Assembly (NCBI GenBank): GCA_910578305.1
Contig: CAJTQH010000051.1
Coordinates: 4,030-17,132 of the forward strand
DNA length: 13,103 nucleotides
Direction of reading: 5' to 3'
DNA from: an uncultured Muribaculaceae bacterium
GTDB lineage: Bacteria > Bacteroidota > Bacteroidia > Bacteroidales > Muribaculaceae
Position 1 is the first letter of the stretch. Every line of letters starts with the position of its first letter. The position numbers were made by a program, and so were the translations under genes. Under the pieces are notes generated by a model. The model saw only the letters and a list, made by a program, of their open reading frames with translations, was not told the DNA's origin and made no database searches. Of this stretch, positions 7,477 through 13,103 are shown piece by piece.

Positions 7477-7588
7477 CGCAAAGATACTTTCCTCCGGCGA
7501 GTGCCGCAAGATTCGCGACTGCTGCATATTCCGCGTAAACGACTGCGAAGTATTCCATTGATACCTCCACGAAAATGAATAACTTTGC
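7477..7588 (+). repeat. 112-nt promoter-bearing repeat, copy C (part of a larger duplication)
   Basis: The offset from copy B is a constant 979 nt, and homology continues without indels past the repeat into the coding region, from about 7471 to 7741 (matching 6492-6762). In the 153 nt after the repeat only 6 differences are seen by eye, fewer per base than in the repeat itself. Confidence 0.85.
7557..7587 (+). promoter_or_regulatory. Promoter in repeat copy C with altered -33 box
   Basis: -7 TAACTTTG at 7580-7587 is intact and the 19-nt spacer is kept, but the -33 box reads ATTG (7557-7560) instead of TTTG. It may be weakened, in keeping with the broken gene it drives. Confidence 0.5.
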
Positions 7589-7611
7589 ACCTAAATCCAA
7601 ATAGGGTTTAG

Positions 7612-7836
7612 ATGAAGAAATTTCTTATACCCCTGTTCTCAATATTTACAGCCTGCGTTTCATATGCGCAGTCTTATTCAATTACCGGATGGGTTACTGA
7701 CTACAACGGCTCTCCTGTGGATTCTTGTTCTATAATAATATTGCTGTCCGATAAAACTTTTCATGTACTAAAAAGTTTTATCGGACAGCAATATTATTTA
7801 TTAAAATTTCCTTTCATCACGGAATATCGACGTTGA
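7612..7836 (+). pseudogene. Truncated 5' duplicate of the 6633 gene
   Basis: Codons 1-43 (MKKFLIPLFSIF..., through SPVDSCSIII) match the gene at 6633 almost exactly, including the signal peptide. Homology ends at base 7741. From there the frame reads through the inverted repeat at 7734-7798 and stops at 7834-7836, inside the 3' end of the convergent sulfatase gene. The 31 trailing residues have no counterpart in the parent gene. A 74-residue product could be made from the upstream promoter but would lack most of the beta-sandwich domain, so I treat it as a gene remnant. The break coincides with the palindrome, suggesting that a mobile element or recombination there caused the loss. Confidence 0.75.
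7734..7798. repeat. Perfect 28-bp inverted repeat with 9-nt loop (MITE/IS-end-like; also probable terminator)
   Basis: The left arm is 7734-7761 and the right arm 7771-7798; all 28 positions pair, and the loop is CATGTACTA. The outer arm contains ATTGCTGTCCGATAAAAC, which looks like an IS terminal inverted repeat. Two such ends head to head with 9 nt between them would be a minimal MITE or the scar of an IS. It starts 19 nt downstream of the sulfatase stop on the minus strand and is followed there by TATAGAACAAG, so it can fold as a strong RNA hairpin ending that operon. It also sits at the break of the truncated gene at 7612. Confidence 0.75.
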
Positions 7837-9361
7837 ACAGACTGTTGGCCGTATGCGCTTTACGGCATATCTCTTTCAGGTCTTCGAGGATCTCCGGATA
7901 TTCAGCGGCCACATCATTATCCTCATGAATGTCGGTAGCAAGATCGTAAAGCCGGCAACTTCTGTTTTGCACAACCAGTTTCCAATCACCTTTCCTCACA
8001 CCCAACATATTGGTTTCGTGAAACTCCCAATAAAGATACTCATGCTGTTGCTGCCCGTCTTGGCCAGTTAGCGTAGGATATATCGAGATACCGTCGAACC
8101 AGTCATTCTCCAAACTCTTGTTACGATAGGTTTCTTCGTAGTTTTCGATCCCAGCTATATCGCAAAATGTAGCCATAAGATCATAGAACGCAAACATATG
8201 ATCATTCTTCACTCCGGATGCCACCTTACCAGGCCATCTCACGATAAAAGGAACGCGTATGCCTCCCTCGTGGGTGGATCGTTTCATACCCTTAAGCAGA
8301 CCGTCGCGATTGAAGAACGGCTGGTCGGCGCCACCCTCTTCGTGAGGTCCGTTATCGGATGTAAATATCACGACGGTGTTATCATCCAGCCCTTTCTCCT
8401 TGAGCAGATCCAATATTTCTCCTACCTGCTGATCCAGACGGGTAATCATACCAGCAAACTGAGCGTGGGCATGATCGGTTGGATTGTAACGCGACCACTG
8501 GTCGCCTCCATACACCTTCTCCTCGCATTCGCAGAACTTATCCTTATAAGCCTGATATATCTCATCATTGGGCTGAGCCAGTTCGGCATGAGGCAAAGTA
8601 TATGTGAATATCCCTAGAAACGGCTGATCAGCGCTCTGATTGCGAAGCCATGCAAGAGCCTTCTGATGGATCAGATCGGCCGAATACTGCGGACGGTTAA
8701 GATATTGCGGGCCATACATCGGATAATTGATATTTTCGTCCAAAGTCACGCGTCTTACACCCTCATCGCCACGAGACCGGCTGTATTCGTTAAGGAAATT
8801 AGGGTAATAAAGATGAGCCTGGAACTGACAGATATAACCGTAATACTCGTCGATTCCGCGTTTGTCAGGAGTTGACGCCGATCCTTCGTATCCGCCGGCC
8901 CACTTGCCGAACATACCGGTCGTATAACCGTTGTCCTTGAAGATCTCGGGAATGATCACATGATCTGGATCGTAAGGATGCTGGCCGACCAACGAATAAT
9001 CGGTATTGACACCATACGTCATGTTGAGATTGCTGTTGTTCCAATATTCCTTATTGCCTCGCACCAATGTGTGACCGGAATGCTGACCGGTCATGAAACA
9101 CGCGCGTGACGGAGCCGAAACCGGACTGCCGGCATATGCCTGAGTAAAAAGCATGCCTTCCGAAGCCATACCATCTATACGGGGTGTGGAGATCAACTTT
9201 TGTCCATAGCAGCCGAGATCACCGTACCCCATGTCGTCACACATTATGTAGATAATGTTGGGTCGAGCATCCGCCGACGATTGCTGGGCGTTGGCATTTC
9301 CGGCTAATGTCAGTGCGCCAATACCACAACAAATATATTTATTGCCAATTGGTATCATCAT
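7817..9361 (-). CDS. Sulfatase (S1 family, Ser-type formylglycine)
   Basis: 514 residues, length normal for the family. N-terminal signal peptide (about residues 1-25, ending GNANA before QQSS), so periplasmic or surface. Catalytic features: metal ligands in MCDDMGYGDLG (Asp42, Asp43); formylglycine motif SAPSR (82-86), in which Ser82 would be converted, a change anaerobic anSME-type enzymes can make in Bacteroidetes; Lys153 in FGKW; His259 in LPHAE; metal ligands Asp336-Asn337 in FTSDNGPH; Lys360 in GMKRSTHEGGIRVP. It hydrolyses sulfate esters; the substrate is not deducible, but host mucin or dietary sulfated glycans are typical for gut Bacteroidales. Two adjacent ATGs (9361, 9358) could start it. 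Third gene of the minus-strand operon, 40 nt after the 9402 gene, and probably ended by the hairpin at 7734-7798. No maturase gene is in the window. Confidence 0.93.
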   Translation of the reverse strand: MMIPIGNKYICCGIGALTLAGNANAQQSSADARPNIIYIMCDDMGYGDLGCYGQKLISTPRIDGMASEGMLFTQAYAGSPVSAPSRACFMTGQHSGHTLVRGNKEYWNNSNLNMTYGVNTDYSLVGQHPYDPDHVIIPEIFKDNGYTTGMFGKWAGGYEGSASTPDKRGIDEYYGYICQFQAHLYYPNFLNEYSRSRGDEGVRRVTLDENINYPMYGPQYLNRPQYSADLIHQKALAWLRNQSADQPFLGIFTYTLPHAELAQPNDEIYQAYKDKFCECEEKVYGGDQWSRYNPTDHAHAQFAGMITRLDQQVGEILDLLKEKGLDDNTVVIFTSDNGPHEEGGADQPFFNRDGLLKGMKRSTHEGGIRVPFIVRWPGKVASGVKNDHMFAFYDLMATFCDIAGIENYEETYRNKSLENDWFDGISIYPTLTGQDGQQQHEYLYWEFHETNMLGVRKGDWKLVVQNRSCRLYDLATDIHEDNDVAAEYPEILEDLKEICRKAHTANSLFNVDIP

Positions 9362-9401
9362 AATTATCTGAAGAATATTTATTTCGTTTGTTTATATTAT
9401 A

Positions 9402-11312
9402 TTAGTTCAACACAATTTTCGCGGCAACCGCACCTTTGCCCGTCACCGCTTTTACGATGTATACTCCGGAGGCCAGCGCTGCAACATCGGCTTCACTGGA
9501 TCCGGCGACATGACACACAAGTGCGCCGTTGAGCGCAAACACCATGATATGCTCCACTGGGCTGTCGGCAGTGACTGTCACCATGCGGCCGTCAACCTCA
9601 ATCATGGCATTACTATCCAGCGTATTCCATGCCAATTCATCAATTGCCGCAGTTCCAAGATTTGGAGAAAACATAGCCGTAAAAGTGCGCTGAGTGTAAG
9701 CAGGCTTTACCTCACATATCCGGTCCACGGAATGAATGCGGTTGCCTTCGCGCCAGTACAGAAACACAGAAGTGCCTTTCGGCGTGGCCGATGCCGTTTC
9801 CGAATTCTCATCATAGACAGCCGTGCCACGGTCGGCGGCATTGACCGTAACCACCGGTGCTACACTCGCGGCAGTGGCATTGACACAGTTCAGGAACAAA
9901 TCGATAACCTGGCCGACCACATCATCATCGGCATCAGTAAGACCGTTGTCGGTGATGCGTATACGCATGCGTGACATGCCAAGCGAGGCCGTCGCAGGCA
10001 CCGTGACATCGGTCTGCATCGACCGTGACGGTGCAACCTCCTGCATATTCTCAAAATAACCGTCACGATCCCAGTCGAAATAAAGGAAGACACGATCGTT
10101 ATCCGACGGCTCCGCATTCAGGCTTAATTCTACATTGACAACTCCTGCCGCCACCGTGGCATAATCACGGCTAAGCATGGTATACCGCTCGGTCGGACGT
10201 GTCGCCTGCGGATAACTGATCGAACCGTTGGTCTGAACTCCCATCGGGTAATGCAGATCATTATAACCGTCAATCGATTTCACTGTAGCAGAAGTCACAT
10301 AAGTGCGTCCAAGCGATCCGCATGGCAGAGCATAAATCTGTGCCGACATGGCAAAAGCATTCCTGTCGCGGAAAGTACTGAACCTAAATTCGCCAAAACC
10401 GTTGATTGACAGCGGAGTCCCATCGTCACCAGTCAATACAAACAGGCCATTGGTCTGACTTTCGGCAACGGTAAACCTTTTGCCGTCAAACATTACCTCA
10501 TCACCAATAGCATTGACAATCTGATAGCCTCCTGCGTCATTTGACGTGCCTACAAAATACCATTTCTGTTCCGCAACCGGTTTCTTTACGGTCCAATCGA
10601 GCGATTTTGACAACACGTAGTCATCGGCATTCTGTATATAATAGCAGTCAGAAGCATTGCCGACCGATGGCGAAGGATTGAAAGGAACGACCTCCGGAAC
10701 CGGAGTATTGAACCGTATGGACGAAAGGCCGAAAAAGCAACCCTCATTAGCCGTTCCTTTTGTTATGGTAAGTTTCAAAGTGACTGGCGACGAAGCATTG
10801 ATTGACGACATCGGAAATATCGACCATATTTTATGACGCTGGGCTCCCGACGGATTGACATTATTAGCGATATCGATATTGTCAAGAGTACCGAACTGCT
10901 CATCGTTTATCGATGCGACCACATTGAATTGACGCACCTTGCCGTCATCGGCTTCCTGATACCCGTTACTCCCGTTCAAGGCATGGATATCGAGATTGAT
11001 ATCCTCGATGGAAAAGCCCGCCGGAATCCCCTGCAAGCGGAATTCCATGGTAATAGTAGGTGACGTATTCCCGTTGACATTCGGACAGAGGATCGACGAT
11101 GTCACATTTCCGCTGGTTCCCTTCATAGCATGAGACACAGCCGTCATTTCGGCCGTTACTCCATCAATACCATTAGCCGTGACAGTAACTGAGCTGGCGG
11201 CAGTCCCGGTACGGTTGAACGTCAGTTCAAGCACTCCAGCCGATGCATCGGCGTGTGTTGCTGTCATGGCAAGGCATAACGACAGCAACGGAACAATTAA
11301 TTTTCTGTGCAT
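9402..11312 (-). CDS. Large secreted multidomain protein: shared N-terminal domain, GEVED-like domain, sorting-type C-terminus
   Basis: 636 residues. Signal peptide ~1-24 (MHRKLIVPLLSLCLAMTATHA). Residues ~26-202 form a domain clearly homologous to the small neighbour at 11352 (shared blocks LTFNRTG, ASSVTV, NGNTSPTITMEF, LDIHA, DIDIA.NVNP, LKLTIT.G.ANEGCFFGLS); I do not recognise its family. Residues ~222-340 (DCYYIQNADDYVLS, KWYFVGTSNDAGGYQIVNA) resemble ricin-type/beta-trefoil-like repeats, uncertain. Residues ~376-477 fit a GEVED domain (VFLYFDWDRDGYFENMQEV, then MRIRITDNGLTDADDD), common in Bacteroidetes extracellular proteins and acidic enough to bind calcium. The C-terminal ~80 residues (MVFALNGALV..., ending GVYIVKAVTGKGAVAAKIVL) look like a type IX secretion sorting domain. 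No catalytic motif is seen, so a glycan-binding or surface role beside the sulfatase is inferred. 39 nt separate it from the gene upstream. A TAAATTTG at 11329-11336 (minus) could give an internal promoter. Confidence 0.78.
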   Translation of the reverse strand: MHRKLIVPLLSLCLAMTATHADASAGVLELTFNRTGTAASSVTVTANGIDGVTAEMTAVSHAMKGTSGNVTSSILCPNVNGNTSPTITMEFRLQGIPAGFSIEDINLDIHALNGSNGYQEADDGKVRQFNVVASINDEQFGTLDNIDIANNVNPSGAQRHKIWSIFPMSSINASSPVTLKLTITKGTANEGCFFGLSSIRFNTPVPEVVPFNPSPSVGNASDCYYIQNADDYVLSKSLDWTVKKPVAEQKWYFVGTSNDAGGYQIVNAIGDEVMFDGKRFTVAESQTNGLFVLTGDDGTPLSINGFGEFRFSTFRDRNAFAMSAQIYALPCGSLGRTYVTSATVKSIDGYNDLHYPMGVQTNGSISYPQATRPTERYTMLSRDYATVAAGVVNVELSLNAEPSDNDRVFLYFDWDRDGYFENMQEVAPSRSMQTDVTVPATASLGMSRMRIRITDNGLTDADDDVVGQVIDLFLNCVNATAASVAPVVTVNAADRGTAVYDENSETASATPKGTSVFLYWREGNRIHSVDRICEVKPAYTQRTFTAMFSPNLGTAAIDELAWNTLDSNAMIEVDGRMVTVTADSPVEHIMVFALNGALVCHVAGSSEADVAALASGVYIVKAVTGKGAVAAKIVLN

Positions 11313-11351
11313 AACTATTTTATTTATTCAAATTTATGAAGGTTGAATGAC

Positions 11352-12098
11352 TTATTTCACCAGAACCTTCTTGCCGTTGATTATGTTTACGGCTCCGCGA
11401 ACGGGCTCGTTGAGTTTGCGTCCGTTAAGATCATGTATCTGAAGTTCTCCGGCATAATCATCATCGACAAATACATTCCCGATAGATGCCGAATCGTCCA
11501 TACCCAATGTGATCCGCGACAATCCGAAGAAACAACCCTCGTTGGCCGATCCTCTGGTAATAGTCAGTTTAAGCGAAAGAGGCGAGGTGACACCTGTTCT
11601 TTCGGCAGGTGTAATCATCCACTCTTTATGACGGCCGCCCAACGGATTGACATTGGCTGCAATGTCGATCTCATCCAACGAACCGAAAACTTCCCCGTCG
11701 ATCTCGACCTGCACGTCGTAAAATCTCTTTTTGCCGTCACTATGCTCCTGATATTCACATGCATTATTGAAAGCATGAATATCAAGACCGATACTTGACA
11801 CCACTGCGTCAGCCGGAAGCCCGTTGATCGTGAACTCCATAGTGATCGTGGGTGATGTATTTCCGTTGATATTCGGACACAGAACATCACTGGTCAGATT
11901 AGCCAACGAAGTTTTCATATCATGGCTTACGGCATCAAGCGAAGCTGTCACTCCGCTGAGCCCTGCAGCATCAACAGTCACAGAAGAAGCTGTCGCACCT
12001 GTACGGTTAAACGTCAGGTCAACATTTTCGGCATTTGCTGCCACAACCGGAGAAACAGCCAAAAACAGGCCAATTAAACACTGTGTAAAATTTTTCAT
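11352..12098 (-). CDS. Small secreted protein, paralogue of the N-terminal domain of the 636-residue neighbour
   Basis: 248 residues. Signal peptide 1-23 (MKNFTQCLIGLFLAVSPVVA + ANA, cleavage before ENV). Residues ~25-198 are the same unrecognised domain as in the next gene, predicted all-beta from its alternating hydrophobic pattern (LTFNRTG near 28-34, CPNINGNTSPTITMEF, LDIHAFN, DIDIAANVNPLGGRHKEW, LKLTITRGSANEGCFFGLS). The last ~40 residues (LQIHDLNGRKL, ending AVNIINGKKVLVK) look like a T9SS-type sorting tail. It is thus a minimal form of the larger protein: binding domain plus export tail. First gene of the minus-strand operon. The start could also be 12104 (MNMKNF); the open frame extends upstream to 12137 but that part enters the IS flank. 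No clear TAnnTTTG is seen upstream, possibly because the transposon replaced the native promoter. Confidence 0.75.
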   Translation of the reverse strand: MKNFTQCLIGLFLAVSPVVAANAENVDLTFNRTGATASSVTVDAAGLSGVTASLDAVSHDMKTSLANLTSDVLCPNINGNTSPTITMEFTINGLPADAVVSSIGLDIHAFNNACEYQEHSDGKKRFYDVQVEIDGEVFGSLDEIDIAANVNPLGGRHKEWMITPAERTGVTSPLSLKLTITRGSANEGCFFGLSRITLGMDDSASIGNVFVDDDYAGELQIHDLNGRKLNEPVRGAVNIINGKKVLVK

Positions 12099-12121
12099 GT
12101 TCATCTTGTTAAAATTTATTA

Positions 12122-12233
12122 TTTTAGTACATGACAAAAAAAATGAATTTTGTCGATTTTTATTAATTACTATTCAACTCCTGCAAAAGTCCCTGAAAAT
12201 AGTAGCTTTAAAAAAAGTTTGACCGCTTTTTCT
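12122..12233. other. Intergenic segment between the operon start and the IS4 transposase; probable IS left flank
   Basis: AT-rich, no gene. TTTTAGTACATGA at 12122-12134 equals the loop region (complement of 7761-7773) of the hairpin at 7734-7798. A short inverted repeat GACAAAAAAAATGAATTTTGTC lies at about 12133-12154 (outer six bases GACAAA/TTTGTC pair). No complete terminal inverted repeat like the hairpin arm is present, so the IS end may have been lost. The boundary of the element is not decided. Confidence 0.35.
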
Positions 12234-13103
12234 ATGAAAGTTATGACAACGCCCAAGGACTGCGCTAAAGTTAATCATTTCGTCCCGATTATGCAAGAGC
12301 ATCTTGGCTCGGTGATGAACCTTGCACGCATTAAATTGCTTGCGTTTGTTCTTCACGCTCTTTGTGCTATACAGACAGTAAGCCTGCATAAGACAGCATC
12401 GGCGATGCCTTCGAGCGTAAAACGTGACTCCAACATGCGACGCCTGCAGAGGTTCATTGCAGGATATAGTCTCAACCTTGATCTTGTCGCCAGAGTGATT
12501 TTTGCGCTTATGCCCGTCAAGACCGGTCTGGTTCTGAGTCTTGACCGCTCCAACTGGAAATTCGGGGAGGTCAACATCAATATCCTCATGCTTGAGTGAC
12601 ATATAAAGGACTCGCTTTCCCACTGCTGTTTACCATGCTCGACAAACGCAGCAACTCCAATTAGAAAGAGCGGATTCTACTGATTGATAGGTTTATACAT
12701 CTTTTAGACACTGAATGTATAGATTCCCTTGTAGCCGACCGCGAATTTGTCGGCAAGGGGTGGGTCGGGTATCTCAACAACAGACGCATCAGATACTACC
12801 TGCGTATCAAACAGATTTTTTGGTTGCGCAATCCAAAATCCTCCGAAGACGTCAGGGCATGGCATCTGAGGCTCGGACAGGAGCGTGTCTACGACAAGCT
12901 GTTCCTTCTCAAAGGGGAATATGCCTATATTGCAGGAGCCATGCTGAAGAACTCCGATGGTATGCCTGAGCTGCAAATCCTGATTTACTACAATCGTCCT
13001 GACGCTGCCGTGGCAACCTACAGACAGCGATGGCAGATTGAGACATGCTTTCGAGCCATGAAGACCTCCGGATTCAACATCGAGGACACCCATTTGCGCA
13101 ACA
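12234..13103 (+). pseudogene. IS4-family transposase, disrupted (frameshift and nonsense), continues past window end
   Basis: The frame opens with MKVMTTPKDCAKV at 12234 and holds the first catalytic Asp in LSLDRSNWKFG (Asp104, codon 12543-12545). At 12591-12599 CTTGAGTGA ends it after LML. Inserting one base near 12594 restores GVTYKGLAFPLLFTMLDKRS, so one G was lost. In the restored frame a TAG at 12662-12664 replaces a sense codon in NSN-x-KERILL, probably a TCG to TAG change. Then follow the second Asp (SLVADREFVGKGW, codon 12737-12739) and the YREK signature: Tyr 13019, Arg 13028, Glu 13040 and Lys 13061 in YRQRWQIETCFRAMK. The window ends in ...DTHLRN. All DDE residues are kept, so inactivation is recent. 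Programmed frameshifting is unlikely because the nonsense codon is an independent lesion. Confidence 0.88.
12234..13103 (+). mobile_element. Remnant IS4-family insertion sequence (right end outside window)
   Basis: Defined only by the transposase pseudogene. The left terminal inverted repeat was not found with confidence between 12099 and 12233, and the right end lies beyond 13103. The element is oriented away from the minus-strand operon. Confidence 0.6.

Noticed and set aside
5500..7588. CRISPR array
   Set aside because: The repeats are 112 nt, about 1 kb apart and separated by genes, with no short regular spacers and no cas genes.
7612..7836. Intact small secreted protein gene
   Set aside because: Only the first 43 codons are homologous to the parent; the rest is a read of the inverted repeat and of the antisense sulfatase end.
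12591..12599. Programmed frameshift in the transposase
   Set aside because: No slippery heptamer is seen, and a separate TAG at 12662 lies in the downstream frame, so decay is the simpler reading.
12174..12623. Minus-strand 149-codon frame
   Set aside because: Antisense to the transposase 5' half, whose DRSNW motif supports the plus strand.
12704..13093. Minus-strand 129-codon frame
   Set aside because: Antisense to the second half of the transposase pseudogene, where VADREF and YREK residues are in order on the plus strand.

Overview
The window reads as a chromosomal segment of a Bacteroidales bacterium, most likely Muribaculaceae/Prevotella-like (inference). Three things point there. The promoters fit the Bacteroidetes pattern (-33 TTTG, 19 nt, -7 TAnnTTTG). 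Start codons are preceded by A/T-rich leaders rather than Shine-Dalgarno sequences. The gene content includes a Ser-type sulfatase, secreted proteins with GEVED-like and sorting-type C-terminal regions, and an IS4 transposase of a type familiar from Bacteroidales.

Left part (1-5247): housekeeping and metabolic genes at roughly 50% GC. The 3' end of a DUF362 iron-sulfur protein converges on metY (O-acetylhomoserine sulfhydrylase, minus strand), with a strong palindromic terminator between them. Divergent from metY is a tightly packed plus-strand operon: a DUF3737 beta-helix protein, a MATE efflux pump and a MalY/PatB C-S lyase. Each downstream gene overlaps the one before it by 4 nt. metY and the C-S lyase both act in sulfur amino acid metabolism, on opposite sides of one intergenic region.

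Middle part (5248-7816): an AT-richer accessory stretch built as three modules. Each module has a 112-nt repeat ending in a near-consensus promoter, followed by a gene for a small exported protein. The first two genes are intact and unrecognised, though the second has an N-terminal carboxypeptidase-regulatory-like fold. The third is a 5' duplicate of the second. It is cut off exactly at a perfect 28-bp inverted repeat with a 9-nt loop, which looks like an IS end-pair or MITE and probably also acts as a transcription terminator.

Right part (7734-13103): a minus-strand three-gene operon, transcribed right to left. It encodes a small secreted protein, a 636-residue secreted multidomain protein that shares the same unrecognised N-terminal domain, and a Ser-type formylglycine sulfatase. 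Together they suggest binding and desulfation of a sulfated glycan outside the cytoplasm (inference). Upstream of and divergent from this operon is an IS4-family transposase pseudogene, inactivated by one frameshift and one nonsense codon but with its DDE and YREK residues still readable. It runs off the right edge. A 13-nt identity links the IS flank at 12122-12134 to the loop of the hairpin at 7734-7798, so the two may come from the same mobile element.
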